From Paguma larvata (Eukaryota; Chordata; Mammalia; Carnivora; Viverridae): a stretch of DNA of 64,000 nt. Position 1 is the stretch's first letter, and each line of letters opens with the position of its first letter. The DNA is taken from the NCBI GenBank assembly GCA_030068075.1, contig CM057829.1, positions 81,521,132 through 81,585,131 of the forward strand. Reading direction: 5' to 3'. Below the pieces are notes generated by a model. The model saw only the letters and a list, made by a program, of their open reading frames with translations. It did not search any database and had not been told where the DNA came from. Made by a program: the position numbers and the translations under genes. Below are positions 1-12,590 of the stretch, one piece after another.

Positions 1-149
1 ATATGGCTTATAAGGGAGATGGAACATCCATTCAATGCCGTGTTTTTTTGTTGTTGAGTCTTGTATATCATATGATATATGTGTGAAATGTGACCCTCTG
101 CCCCAGTCATTGTATATTTGATGAGGGCATTCATACCTGTTACTCAGCT

Positions 150-1640
150 TCTCTAATCCCCTAGCAGTGGAAGCTTTGTTTGCATGACAACAAGGAAAGC
201 TTGGGTTAGGCCTTTTGCAGTGTCCATACAAACCAAGGCATATTTAGAACCCTTGCTCAGAGGAAAGAGGCTAACATAATGAATTTGCCAAGCCTTCACT
301 GGTTGGAAACTCCAGTGGATGGCCCCAGAGTATTTTGGCACTCACCTTGGGTGCTGTTTAGAACACAAAGACCATTCTGTTACTGCATTAACCAAGTTGC
401 TATACTTTAAGAGCAATCTGGCATTCTTGGAGCTATGCCATTTTACACAGGCACTGTGGTGGCCACTCTTTCTGTGGGCTCAATCTCCGGTAACTACTGA
501 AGTATCAGTTGCTAGGGCTGGTACCCAAGCTAGGGCATCAGCTTCCTGATTGCCAGAGGGTGTCAGGATCTTATGAACTGGGCATTATCAACACTGAAGG
601 TTGCTTTAGACTCCTTCAGATGGACTCAAATGTCTTTCCACATACCTTGCCCCCACAAGGGTTTATTTTGGATCACTCATCCTTTGGATTTCCATTGACC
701 ATGCCACAGGGTTAATCTTTTTAGGATGGACCAAAGTCAAAGGGTTAATGGCCAGGCCTCATGAGTAATCACCAACTAGCCTATTCGGAGCTCAGGCCTC
801 TGGTTGCCATGTGAGAGCCTTTACTTAGAGGAGCACTGTGTACATTGTGAGGAGCTGTTGCTGTATGGCAGGATATCGAGTTTCAGAGCTGGGACCAAAT
901 CTAGGGGTCATTCTTCCCCTCTGTTTTCTCTGCCACAGTATCTGACCCTTCTGAAGTCACAAACACATCTAGCTCAAATGGTAACCCTGTATAGGAGATG
1001 CCTAGATCTTTAGTCTGCTTCACTAGTATTTGTGCCTTCTCAAAAGTGGCTTGTTGCTCTGACCCTGAGTCTCATATGTGCCCTTTATGTATCAGGTGAT
1101 ATAAGGGATGGAGGCTCTGTGCTATGGGGAGAATAGGAGTCCTTCAAAACCCCAAAATCTCTATAGAGGCTTGCATCTCTTTCACATTCTTAGGGAATGG
1201 ATAAACCTACACTCTATCAATCACAGCTTTTGAGACAACATGGGTCTTAGCCAACCAGATGACTCCCCAAAACCTATGGTAGTGCCTGGGTCTCAATTGT
1301 CTGTTGTTCACTGCTCACCCACTGCCTTGTAGTTGTTCCAACAAAGCTCGCAGAGTGTCTTACAGCAGAAGACAGTCTTTCTTGTTAACATTATATCATC
1401 GATGTAATGGACCCATTTCACTGATGTGGGGCAGAAGGACAGGGAGATTTCAGACCACCATTCCGTAACATACTGTGGACCTGGCAGGCAGCCTTGAAGA
1501 AGCACTTGAAAGTTTCATTATTTTCTTTCCCACATGAAGGCAAATTGATCTTAGTTATCAGAAACCTTGTCAGTGACTTTTCTATAAATTTCTTGAAGAT
1601 GAAATACTTATGCAGGAATCCTTTTTGCCAAAGCATTAGA
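150..1640 (-). pseudogene. Class III (ERV-L-like) endogenous retrovirus pol relic
   Basis: Decayed retroviral pol read on the minus strand, so reverse transcriptase lies at high coordinates and integrase at low ones. Seen: a degraded LPQG-type block (LLQGC, about 1490-1505) followed by the polymerase motif YIDD at 1395-1406 in the context WVHYIDDIMLT. RT connection-type sequence lies at about 940-1310 (for example HVVSKAVIDRV). The RNase H end is GNQEADALAWV near 510-545. A zinc-finger-like H..H..C segment follows (VHRKSGHHSAC, then CSKQHPR). The integrase core start is KAWQIHYVSLFPLSKGSKYA in 190-300. Stops and frameshifts separate the blocks, so no protein can be made. The IDDIML context and domain order suit class III (ERV-L) elements; a divergent class I element is the alternative. 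The integrase catalytic triad is not covered before the homology fades at about 150. Confidence 0.8.
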
Positions 1641-4600
1641 GTAAAACAATAACTGCGAATGGCAACTCTTAAGAATGGTCGTGGTTAAAGATCTGATGAG
1701 AGTTCATTATAACACAATTGACAAGGGAACTTTTAACAAAGGTTTTTAAAAGCCTCCCTCTCGCCAGTTTTTTCCTTGGTCTCTGTGAGCAGTATTTTGG
1801 TTATCTCCTAGGGCGTTTACATTTCAAAGACGGGATAAGATTTACAACTTCAAGGGACAAAGAAAGAAAACAAGTTTTCTCCTAGGAGTTTGGGGGTGGG
1901 GTGGGGCGGTAATTGCTATTCAGAATTTTACTTTGTATCAGGGTCCAGAAGGCATAGAAGACATTTTGCCTGTTTTATTGTCAATCACCATAACATCCTT
2001 CTCTTCATTTTCATCACTTTCTCAGAGATTCCATCTCTTAGCATCCTAATCAGACTTTGTCACAAGTGCCCAGATCTTAATCAGCGGGAGGTTGCACCCT
2101 CCATTGCAAAACAGCATGCCCAGGTCTCTAACTTATTATCTTTCCTTCCCACTTTGTCTGCCAGCCCTGAAAGTAGCAGGGGATGGATAGCCACGAGTCC
2201 TTGTCTCCCCTCAGCTCTTCTGACTTTCTGACTCGAGCTTCAGCTTCTAGCTGGGCATCAGTCACTGGCCAGACTGCCCACGCCAGAAGCCAGCCCACTG
2301 CAGTGATCATTTCTTTCCCTTCTTTGCCACCGCGTGCGATGTGCAGTTCCTCAATGAGTGCGCTGGATTGGCTGGCATTTGGGGGACATCCCCAATCTCA
2401 CATGCTGGCCCACAGTATCTAGCATATGGGCTGTTCCTTTCTACATAGAAGTTGACAGCCAACTCAGGATTTTCCCTGTGGACACCTCATTCCTAAGGCC
2501 CATTTCTGTGGTCTTCTAGCCGGCTCGCCAATTATTGGTTCACAACCCTCTTGGGAGCTTTGTTGGTATAATCTGAAACTGGCCCCATACAGAAGAGGCA
2601 GCAAGAGAAGGAAAAAAGCGGCCAATCACTCGAGGTTGGTAGGTGGCAGGGTTTTTTGCTTGTTTATTTTGTTTGTTTTTTAATAAGTAAAGTGAGTTAT
2701 ATACAAGGCTTGTCTCTGGGCAGTAGAAAAAGGAGCAGATCCCTGCACCGCCTGCCAGATCTTAAAAATTTATAAAGAGGCTTTAACTGAGTTCAGTCAC
2801 ATATACCATGTGAGTGTGATCTCAGTACTACATCTATATCCGAGGGCTGTGTCCTTCTGGAACTAGTAAAGGCAAGTGGAACACACATTTCAAAGAGAGG
2901 AGAAGGGACGAGGAGCCTCCGAGTGCCTGGTCTAACTCGCAGGTCTACTGGCAGTCACATCTTCTCGCTTGCCTTCCCAAACACCTTCTTTAATTTGCCT
3001 GGATCTTGGTCTCAAAAAATTTATTTAAATATGCAGTCCATACTTTCATTCAGTATGTAGAATATTCAGTGGGCAACATAGTCTGATATAAAAAACTTGA
3101 AACATACGTTTATTTTTAAATTTTGTTTTCTCATCCGATTCATTTAATTTCTTTAAATAGAGCTCTCATGTAGAAAAAATAACTTAGCCATATCATAAAC
3201 ATACGTATAAGTATATAGGTGGGTCACATGCGTCAAATACCCATATAAATAATCTACCTATCTACACACACATGCACACACAATGAACATTCAACTGCGG
3301 TGTAGTACGTTTGTCCTTTTGGGTCTTGTTTGCAGTGATGTGGATTGCCGTTTCAGTTGTCATCAGTATCAATTGTTAAAATGGTTGAAGTGATTGATCA
3401 GGATGTATGAAAGGAAATTGGCATCCTTAATGTGTCTCTGACTCTGAGATCTGTGAGAGCTTAACAAAAGGAAGTCAAAGCTGCGAAACCTATTTAAAGA
3501 TGGAAACACACACACTGGGTCCCTGTTTTTATGCGCAACAATTGATGTCCCCTTAGGCTAAACCTACTAGAGCTTTTATCATAATGGTAATACACCTACA
3601 ATGGACCTTAAGAGCTTGCGTGGTGAATCTAAGGGGAAAGAAGAGCTCTTCATTACTTAGGGTATATGTGACAGCTCTTTGTTCCCTTGCAGCTGGTAGA
3701 TTTGCTCTTCACTTTGCAGAGGACAATAGAACTCCTATGAAGGACTGGTGCTGTTTTATTTTTTAATCTCATTTCCTCTGTCCTTCGCTGCCGTATTTCC
3801 ACCTGACATTCAAACAATGAAAAACACCAAGTCACCACCACTGCAGCCGAAAAGGAAAAGAAAGGCTAATGTTACCCTAAAGCACTATTGCAAACACAAA
3901 GAAAGCATAATTCTATGTCATGGGTATAACCTGGAATGACACATTGGCATGAATTACCTCTTTGAGTTTTTGACAGAGGAGAACAAAAAGTGGCTAATGA
4001 AGTCACGAGAGGCTTTGGGAGTTCAACTTATGAAACCTTTAGTATTATGACAGTGTCAGGACAGGTCAGTCTTACTGTTTCACTCACAAGATGGAACACA
4101 CTTGTGACCTCATGGTAAAGTCAGACGTTAGAAAAATTGTAGACTCAAGTGAATTCTGACACCCTTATCATAACTTTGCTCTCTAAATATATTTTGGGTT
4201 TTCCTTTAATTTTAGGAATGTTATATTTTAGTACAGTCAATTAGTGCTATATTATTTTATTGTATTAGCATGTACAGTTTATCTTTTCCACACAATAAAA
4301 TTAATATTTCTTGTCTGAGAGAGAAAATTAAAACTGGATTTGTAAGATACTGTGTAAATTCTATACATCTTGTCATTGTCCTCTGGACTCAGAGTACTGA
4401 CCTCGGTGCAGTACCAATAACGGCCCATGTAGATTCGCAGATTCCCTGGGCTCTTCAACCATAGGACCAAAAGCAGTTCCTGCTGCCTGTGCTAACTTTG
4501 AAAGATGAAAGATGTCTTGGTCACTTACATTGTGACATTTAGAGGAAAGCAGAAAGTTATCTTCCCTAACAGATGTTCCTCATCATTTTCTCAAAAACGT

Positions 4601-4744
4601 ATCTGAAATATCACATGGAATTAGTATAAAAGTTTAAAATAATAATCTATGAGATTTAGAGTTTTAAAATTGATTTCACAAACTATGTTAAAAAATGATA
4701 AAGGTAAGCGGAACATGTGTTATTGAAATCATTTTTTTCAGCGA
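1641..4744. other. No gene seen; mostly unassigned
   Basis: Apart from the possible retroviral piece at 2128-2405, I see no gene. There is a T-rich run near 2650-2690, a short CA-rich tract near 3266-3285, and open frames of about 60 codons or fewer with no recognisable domains. An LTR for the neighbouring ERV-L-like relic would be expected on the high-coordinate side, but I could not identify its ends. Confidence 0.5.
2128..2405 (-). pseudogene. Possible further internal part (gag-like?) of the same minus-strand provirus
   Basis: A roughly 90-codon open stretch on the minus strand contains ALIEELHIARGGKEGKEM followed by an alanine/tryptophan-rich and then charged segment. It lies upstream, in minus-strand sense, of the ERV-L-like RT, where gag or protease would be expected. 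I do not recognise a diagnostic motif (no zinc knuckle, no DTG protease motif), so the assignment rests on position and on the strand bias of open codons. A chance open frame is quite possible. Confidence 0.25.
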
Positions 4745-4845
4745 GGCGAGTAAATTTTCAAGGTTACATAGCTAATAAGGGAAAAGCTGGACTCTCATGC
4801 CAGACTGTCTGATTCCAGAGGTCTTTGTATTATACTAAGAAATCA
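4745..4845 (-). repeat. MIR fragment
   Basis: The stretch reading 'aaggttacatagctaataag ... gactctcatgccagactgtctgattccagaggtc' follows the reverse complement of the MIR core ('aaggtcacatagctagtaag ... cagactgtctgactcc'). It is an ancient tRNA-derived SINE fragment, heavily diverged, with no end structures. Confidence 0.65.
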
Positions 4846-5714
4846 TGGCATTTTTTATTTAAATCTGTTTTAGCACAAATCTGTGTTACAGTGCAAATAA
4901 ATCTGAAAAGAATAAACCTACTTACGTCCATTAGCTGCATAAATGATCTAAATATATTATTTCAAATTAGGAAGGAAGGGAGGAAAGAAGGAAAGAGTGA
5001 GTAAGGAGTAAGGGAGGGAGGTAAAGAAGAAAGGATTGTATGACAAGTAATGATAACGGAGCATTAGAATGGAGAGGACTAAGAAGACCAGAACACTCCT
5101 AAGTTCATTGGGACTTTTGGTTGCAAGTAACTAAAAGTTAACACACACTAGCTTAAGGTTGTAGGGGACCTCGTAGAATACACACACAAAAAAGACAAAA
5201 AGCAAATATCTGAAAGGAAAGGAACCAGGAAGGTTTTAGAAGCACAGCAACCGAAACTAGGGAATCAGAAAGATTTCTCAAACAGGATACAAGAATTAAC
5301 CATAACAATGCCATGAAAAACTCTATTATGTTAAAGTTAAGAGTTGTGTTTATTAAAAGTTGGGATAACTTTGTATTCACCAAATAGACAAAAATTTTAG
5401 GTTCTACAGTAATACATCAGTGTTGATGTGTATTTATGGGAACTCACGTGTACTGTTGATAGAGGTATATATTGCCAACTACTTGAGTAAAACACTTCGT
5501 ATCATCTGACAAAGACAAAGCTATGCAAATCCTATGGCCTAGGGTTTATATTTTGTGTAAACACTCTGGATGAAAATGCAAATGTGCATCAAGATATATG
5601 TATAAAAATGTTCAGAGTGGATTTTGCGTGATTAAAAAACCAGAAACAACCAAAATGACTATAAATAGACACATAAAAATAGACACATGTAGTCTACAAA
5701 AATTGTAGAATATT
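4846..5714. other. No gene seen
   Basis: AT-rich sequence containing the purine tract described separately. A phrase near 5110-5160 ('ttttggttgcaagtaactaaaagtt ... actagcttaag') recalls a common mammalian LTR-type repeat but is too short to assign. I see no coding signal. Confidence 0.5.
4970..5035 (+). repeat. Purine-rich GGAA/GGAG low-complexity tract
   Basis: Imperfect (GGAA)n-type purine tract: aggaagggagg, aaagaaggaaag, gtaagggagggagg. It is a simple repeat of unknown origin, possibly the eroded tail of an old retroposon. Confidence 0.75.
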
Positions 5715-5819
5715 GGGGTGCCTGCCTGGCTCAGTTAGTAGAACAGACAACTATTGATCACACGGTTGTAAATTCGAGCCTCATATTGAGTGTAGAGATT
5801 ACTTAAAAATAAAATCTTA
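5715..5819 (+). repeat. Old short CAN-SINE (tRNA-Lys head, short tail)
   Basis: Begins ggggtgcctgcctggctcag and retains the tRNA B-box-like 'gtaaattcgagcctcatatt'. It then passes directly to 'gtgtagagattacttaaaaataaaatctt' instead of the CT-rich body of younger copies. This is an older carnivoran SINE subfamily. A second SINE starts at the very next base. Confidence 0.85.
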
Positions 5820-5998
5820 GGGGTTCCTGGGTGGCTCAGTCAGTTGAGCGTCTGGCTTTTCATTTTAGCTCAGGTCATGATCCCAGGGTCGTGGAATTGA
5901 GCCCACACCTGGCTCCATGCTTGGAGCCTGCTTAGAATTCTCTGCCCCCTCCACTGCTCATGCTCTCTCTCTCTCTAAAAACTAAATATAAAATTTAA
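5820..5998 (+). repeat. CAN-SINE, abutting the older copy
   Basis: Starts ggggttcctgggtggctcag, with 'gctcaggtcatgatcccagg' and 'ggagcctgcttagaattctc', then (CT)n and an A-rich tail. It probably inserted into, or next to, the A-rich tail of the preceding SINE. Confidence 0.9.
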
Positions 5999-6424
5999 AA
6001 ATTATAAAATTATTGAATAGTTTACAAAGTGAACATGACCAAATCATGACTATGTGCAATAATCTGGATGAATTTTATAAATAAAATAGTGAGCACAAGA
6101 AGCCAGACACAAGAATACGAATGGAATGAATTAATTCATAGACGTTTCCAGTACAAGCAAAGCTAAACTGTTTTATTTGAGAGATGTATGTAAATAGTAA
6201 AAAATGAAAGGATGAGAGAGAAATTATATATCAGGATTGGGGTTATGGCTGTGAAAGAGAAAGGGGTACATAAGGGTTTTTTAGGATGCTAGCAATATAA
6301 TTTTTCTTTGTCACTGGTGACTAATCTGGTTCATATTTATCTGGTTTTGCTTATGAAAAAGAACAAAAGATGATGTTTTATAGGGTTTTAGATTAAGAGT
6401 CCTCCAATATGGTAGTGCTTTATA
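5999..6424. other. No gene seen
   Basis: AT-rich sequence, no recognised repeat, no open frame of note. Confidence 0.5.
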
Positions 6425-6870
6425 ATCTACATTCCTGTCTATATTACATGTTGTCTATTTCCCCCTCTATCTCTACTCTCTACCTTCGGTCCATCGTGGG
6501 AGGCTGACCTTTTTGGATCAATAACAGTCTCTCTTGTCCTCCAGCTTCCTGCAGGTTTGACCAGTGAGTGATTCCAGCAGGACAGGGGGCAATGTCATAG
6601 TATGTCCCCTGTCTTTTGATGACCACAAGCTCCAATCTAATAAGCAGCTCTCTTCTACAACTATGCCCACTTTCCTCTTACTGGTTAACTGCCATTCTGG
6701 TAATGGTACCATTTACTTCTAGGCCTGGAGTATTTCACTGTTCCTTAATAGTTTTCTTTAATCCTGCTCCTACCATTATGAATAGACCCTCCATTCAACT
6801 CTACTCAAGTACTGTATTTGAGTGTGATGATCCGTTTCATGGAAGTTTTCTGTTACAAAACCCTTTTTCT
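6425..6870 (+). repeat. Old ERVL-type solo LTR
   Basis: Contains phrases of a widespread mammalian LTR: 'tgtcctccagcttcctgcag', 'gtttgaccagtgagtgattc', 'cctggagtatttcactgttc', and the end zone 'gaccctccattcaactctac ... tttgagtgtgatgatccgtttc'. I judge it to be an LTR16/LTR33-type ERVL LTR in plus orientation. The exact family name is from memory and should be tested with a repeat library. The 100-codon open frame at 6616-6918 lies inside it and has no independent support. Confidence 0.5.
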
Positions 6871-9504
6871 GCTTGGTCAAATCAAAATTTACAAAATGTT
6901 TCTAATCACTTAAGCTGAAGTTCCAATTACACAGATTGTTAAAGCTTTGTGATTTAATGATCAGCTAGTTCGTCTTTTGATATTGATGTTATTCATAAGA
7001 CCATACAGATCTGGAGACCAAGACCATCTCATGGCTCTGTCTCACACATAGCATTTGGCAGAGTTCTAAATAGAACATGGTAGGAGAGGTCAGCCTGCCC
7101 TTGCAGACGGATGAGTATGTTTGCTCTAATACAGTTTGATTTGGAGGTGGGGCATACATTTCTCACAAATAAAAATGTCTGTCACTTAATATGTGACTCC
7201 TAAGATTTTCTTCTGTGGTCCTCTCATGGTATTATTATATGTCCATGTTTACGTGTTGTAGCAGAATACTGCCGTTAGGTGTCTTACCTGCTATTATAAG
7301 GAGAAAATTACTATTTTTGCTTCTGTTGTAGGAAATTAGAATGTAACTATCTATAACTTAAGGATCCATTGTTAAAAGAAAATGATTTTCCATTATTTTA
7401 TCAGGATATAATAGCCAACATTTAGTCACATAAGCCCACATAACATCTGTGTACCTGAGTAGAAATTGGTTTTCTTTTTACTCTATTGAGTATTGAATAA
7501 AATTGGATGTTGAGACTTCTAAATTAACTTTTAAAGTTACTTTAATAGGGTAGAATTGCTGTCAATCCAGTCCCCAAGGCAGTATTATTTAACAGTGCTT
7601 TGTGTTTTAATTGTGTATTTTCAGGAATGCCACCCTACTACTGGGACTTATTAGATGCAGCTCCACTTTGTTCAGTAGAACTTTGTTTCCACATGCAGGC
7701 AGTCTAAGAGGGACAAAGAAAAGTGGGCCTCAAGGCGTGACTCTCCCCTGCTAGATGTAAATATGGCCGTGATTTGCATTTATGACATATTTATTTTATT
7801 TCTTTCATTCAGTTTACAAATGGATGGATAACAATGTCCGTGTCTTCAATTTTTTCCCAACTCTCCTTGGAATAGTTGCAGAGCTTGTGATTTGGGGAAA
7901 CTAAGGCTGGTTTGTGATTTCTACTGTGGCCATCCCCTCTTCTCCATCTCCTTTCGTCGCCACTATCGTAGAAGACAGTTCTGCGAGGCTTCCCCGTACA
8001 AAACTTCGCATGTTTATGACTGAATAGAGAGAAAATAAAGGATTTTTATGCGTTCATGTGAATTTGAGTTTGGATTAAAAAAATAATGAGAGAACAGTTT
8101 GAGGGAAGACCTAAAAAGATAGGAATTTGCCATAGTCTGTCTTCTGAAGTATGAACTCCACTTTTAAAATACTAACAATTTCATTAGACTTATTCAGAAT
8201 TCTGATGCATTGATTAAATTTACAAATTCAAATTTCGTTTTAGAAACAATTTCCTCTCCATTTCTCAAAAAATAAATACTAAATAAAAAGCTATAGTATG
8301 GGAAGAAATGCTACATTCCTCCAGTCAAAGAACATTAGAATTCCTTGAGCAGTGAATGACCCAGAGGGAATCAGGGCGTACCACAGGGACTGCGTGCAGA
8401 TCTCTATTGGTGGTCAGATGTTGAATTTCTAAGTTGGCACGTGTGTCCTAGAATCTGGGCCAAAGTAAAATGTAGGAGAGCAAAGCAGAACATTGCCAGG
8501 TCATGTAGCTTTTAAACCTGTCAAAATCTGGCATTCTCTCTATACAGGCTTTCCAATGTGAAAGCACAGGATATCACAATAGGATGCGAATACTATTCTC
8601 AAGTAACTAGAAATGGTTACGTCCAAATGGGTATTTAAGGGGAAAATGGACAAAATCAAACTTCCACAATGAGAAGAAATGTTAACATATTTAGCCTAAA
8701 AGCCAGGAAGCTTAGTTTCTTTTGCCAACTCTTTTTTCTTTTTTCTTAATTAATTTTATTTAGGCAGCTCGCTCTTCAATGCCTTTTTTGCTTTAAAAGA
8801 TTAATAGGAGGCAATGTATTTGTCATATGTTTCGTGAACATGTTGTGTAGAATAATGAAGAATGCGAAGCAATAAATAAATTATTTTCTTTGAAAAACGG
8901 AACTATATTAGTGCAAAGATTTTTTTTCTTTGCTTGGTTAGCCATATCTAGCAAGACTGTGAAGGGAAAATTTATTAGCTTGGAATTAAGAATCCACTTC
9001 ATCAACTTTAAAAAGAATATTAAATATTTCTAATTATATTCTTGGAAATTAGTATTACACACTTTTCTAAGTGCTTCAATAAAATATTTTTAAAAGCATG
9101 TTTGTATGTGAGTGTATATTTATGTTTCAGTATTTATACATACTAGTTATCAAACATCTCCAAATTATTTTTTACCCTAGTGATTTTGCCAGTCAGCCAA
9201 CAATTTAGCCTCATCTGAGAGATGTTTCTGGTCTTATCTGAATTTCTTCGTGCCTTTGTTGCTATCTACTTCTGTAGATTAGTTAGCTGGAGGCTGGGGT
9301 ACTAGTTGTTTCTTCTGTACAAGGTCTCTCGTCATCCAGCAGGCCAAACTGGGCTTCCTTTCATGGTGGGTGGGCAGGTTTCCAAAAGGGTAAGAAGAAA
9401 CACGTTAGGCATCTTGAAAGATAGGCTCAAAACTGGCATGCTGTCTATCACTTCTGCCACATTCTTTTGGCCAAAGAAAGATTTTTTAAAGGTTGGGACA
9501 TAAA
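6871..9504. other. No gene seen; unassigned single-copy-like DNA
   Basis: No recognised repeat or coding exon. A slightly CpG-richer patch sits near 7950-8015 ('ctttcgtcgccactatcgta', 'ttctgcgaggcttccccgta') in otherwise AT-rich DNA; it could be conserved non-coding sequence, but I see no open frame. Open frames at 8823-9005 and at 9306-9538 (both strands) are short and featureless. Confidence 0.5.
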
Positions 9505-9857
9505 CAGTTGACCCCTGAGCAACATGAGTTCGAATCATGTGGGTCTACTTAGACATAGATTTTTTTTCAATAAATTCAGTACAGCACTGTAAATGTATTT
9601 TCTCTTCCTTATGTTTTTCTTTATAACATTTTCTTTTCTCTAGTCTACTTTACTATAGGAATATAGTATATTAATTATAGTGTTATATATATATAAACAT
9701 ACAATAAAACGTGTTATTAGACTATGTAATGAGTAAGACTTCTGGGCAACAGTAGGTTATTCATAGTTAAGATTTGGGAAAGTCAAAAGTCATATTTGGA
9801 TTTTCAACAGCATGGGCGGTTGGCATCTCTAATGCCCACATTGTTCAAAGCTAAAAT
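9505..9857 (+). mobile_element. Tigger2/MER28-type non-autonomous DNA transposon
   Basis: Starts cagttgacccctgagcaaca after a TAAA flank (mariner/Tigger elements insert at TA). It contains 'ttcaataaattcagtacagc', 'tgtaaatgtattttctcttc' and 'gggcaacagtaggttattca', and ends with the eroded counterpart of the terminal repeat ('cacattgttcaaagctaaaatg'). The length of about 350 bp with no transposase frame suits a MITE-like internal-deletion derivative of Tigger2. Confidence 0.8.
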
Positions 9858-10037
9858 GTATTTGTCTCTTAACAGTAAAAGTTACTAACTCGTATTGTAA
9901 GGCATAGACTGTGGGAGGGGAAAAACTGAGGGCAAACTGAAAAAATCCCCACTGTATAATGGCATAGTGAAGGTCTTTAAAAATAGGTTACTTCTTTATT
10001 TATGTAGCACATAGGAGAACACCTGAATCATTTTCTT

Positions 10038-10239
10038 TTTAATGTATGTATATTTGTTCATTTTTATTTATTTAGAGAGAGCATGAGAGCAAGAGCAGGG
10101 GAGGGGCAGAAAGAAAGAGAGAGAATCCCAAGTAGGCTCCACACCCAGAATGGAGCTGGAGGTGGGGCTTGATCTGTGAGAACATGACCTGAGCCAAATT
10201 CAAGAGTCAGATGCTCAACCCACTGAGCCACCCAGGTGC
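10038..10239 (-). repeat. CAN-SINE with 16-bp target-site duplication
   Basis: The reverse complement starts with the CAN-SINE head ('gagccacccaggtgcc' at its high-coordinate end) and ends in the tail 'ttcatttttatttatttaga'. It is flanked by cctgaatcattttctt (10022-10037) and cctgaatcatcttctt (10240-10255), a 16-bp duplication with one mismatch. Confidence 0.92.
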
Positions 10240-10255
10240 CCTGAATCATCTTCTT

Positions 10256-12590
10256 GAATACACAACTAGACTTAATATATCAGTCTTCCTTGAACTTCAT
10301 TATTATCACATGACTGAATTCTAGCCAATAAAACCTGAGAGAAAATGATGCGTGCCCTGTTTAGATTTGGTCCATATAAATCTCCCAATTGTGATTGTAT
10401 ATTTTTGTTTCATTCTACAGTCAAATGGAATGTCTCTGAACCTTAGCTTAAAGGACTGTAAAGTCAGGGACCACAAATGACTGCACAAAAGTCCGTTTAC
10501 TAACCAGGGAGCATGATTGCACTTTATGTCAGTGAGAAATAAGATTCTGTGTGTTAACCCACTGAGACTTGGGAATTGATCTGTTATAGCAGCTAACATT
10601 ACTTACCCTAACTTGTATAGTAACTTAGGTTCATGCTTTATTGGCCTCAGTTTTAGACAGCTTTGTTAATATGTTTTAGATTATTTATTTAAAGAATTAG
10701 TTTTGGAAGGATAGCTGCATTTGCAAACTCTACAAAGATTAATGTTAAAGACAATTAGCAATGGTTTACCAGTCAAGACATTTGCTTCCATATGCTAGGG
10801 TTGAAGGAAGATATCGTTTTTAGTTGTAATATTGATTTATTTTACCTTAAATTTAAATAATTGCCTTCTTTTCTGCTGTGTTTTCCTGTTATTTAATGGT
10901 CATAACTCAAATATTAATGTACTCTAAATTATTGGTCTTTATCTTTTTTCTTGTGCGCAACAATATTGGAGGAGGAGATACCCAAAGGAATGCCTACTCC
11001 ACATTCCTGCTGTCCGTAGGGAAAAAAAATCCTCAACAGATTAACGGAAGCCATTGATGAAATACCAATTAAGTAATACAGTTTTATTAAATGTCAAAAT
11101 TAAAGTATTAACTCATTTCCCTAAAAAAAAAAAACCCTCAAATGTAGCTATTTTCAAAATGTTCATACTATTTAATTCACAGACCCCTGAGAGAACCTAG
11201 AGACAATGTCAGATCCCTGAAATTATGAACTCTCTCTCAATCATAAACTCGATATAAAAGACAATGAAAATAATGATGGTGGTGATAATAGCTTGGGAAC
11301 TTTACAAGTTATAAAGGAGTTCACAGAGTTTATTTAATCTTCTGTGACCCTGTTAACACTTAACCTATGTGCCAGAGGCTGATTTAAGGAAAATCTTTCT
11401 TTTTTGTTGTATTTGTAAATGAACCTAATGATCAAACACTTTTATTTTCTAAAGCTTCAAGTTAACAGAGTTAACTTTTGAATTGGAAACCTTCCATTTA
11501 AAATTAAATCTGATTATTTTACATATCTTGCCTGTAGTGCCATATGTTTATAAGACATAAAGACCAGATATTAAGTATATTGATTTGTTAAATGGTCAAT
11601 CAACCCACGAGCACTTTCACGATTATCTTGTGCATTTCTTTCCATAGAAAGCACAATGTCCATAGACTATTTCTAACAGATGAACAATGGAGTTACTTAA
11701 AAATGAATTTAGTTAATACATCCCCAAGTATAGATGAATTTTCCTACATTCTTTGGATACAGCTACAGAATTTCATCATGTTTTATATAAATTTTATGTC
11801 GTAACTTTTGGTCCTTGATTTCACCCCATGTTTTGACTAAAAATAATGTGTAAGAGCTTTTGTGACCATGAATTTGGTGAGTTTTCTGTGGTATTCTGAA
11901 CTCAAAATAAATACTTTTTCCTCTCTTTCTCAACTGTTAACCATGCTTTTAAAGAAAAATAGCCTTTTTATTTCAGACGACCTTTAGATTAACAAAAAAA
12001 GTTAGTACAGAGTCACCATACACCCCATACTGTATTTCTCCTATTATTAAATCTTACCTCAATGTAGTACATTTATCAGCATATAAATTAATGAACCAGT
12101 AGATTATTACTACCTAAAGTACATGTTCATGTTTTTATACTTTTTACCAAATGTAATTTTTTCTGTTCCAGGGTCCCATCCAGTATACCATATTAAATTT
12201 AGTCATTATGTCTCCTAAGACTTCTTTCTGCTGGGACATTAAAAAAAAAAAAATCACTGAGCCTTTTATGTTAACCACAAATTCAGTGTGCCAGTGTGGT
12301 GAAATTACAGATAGAATGTAGTGCAAGTTACGTGACATTAATAGAGGAATAATGCTTTTCTTCCTCTAGTCTGTACAGTCAAACCACACCAGAAAAAAAA
12401 AACAAAAAACTGTGTTTAGTTCAGATGTTATACCATTAATAGTTATATTGATAATGATGATAATTGTGTTGATAGTGGTAAAGTGCTTAACAGTCTAAAA
12501 TTCACTTTCACATATATTATCCCATTTTAGCAGGGCTTCTAATAAAATTTTGTGTATCTGGGAAGGCATAATAAGTTATTTGGAAACAAA
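10256..12590. other. No gene seen; faint ancient repeats
   Basis: AT-rich. Two places look like worn repeats: 11270-11390 (MIR-like phrase 'cctatgtgccagaggctgat') and 12436-12530. Open frames at 10321-10599, 11592-11804 and 12144-12338 carry no recognisable domain. An A-run lies at 12241-12253. Confidence 0.45.
11960..12235. repeat. Possible old L1 3'-UTR-like fragment
   Basis: Phrases such as 'agagtcaccatacaccccat' and 'ccagggtcccatccagtata ... tttagtcattatgtctcctaagac' resemble a common mammalian interspersed sequence that I associate with L1M-type 3' regions. Diverged, with no clear ends; orientation not decided. Confidence 0.3.
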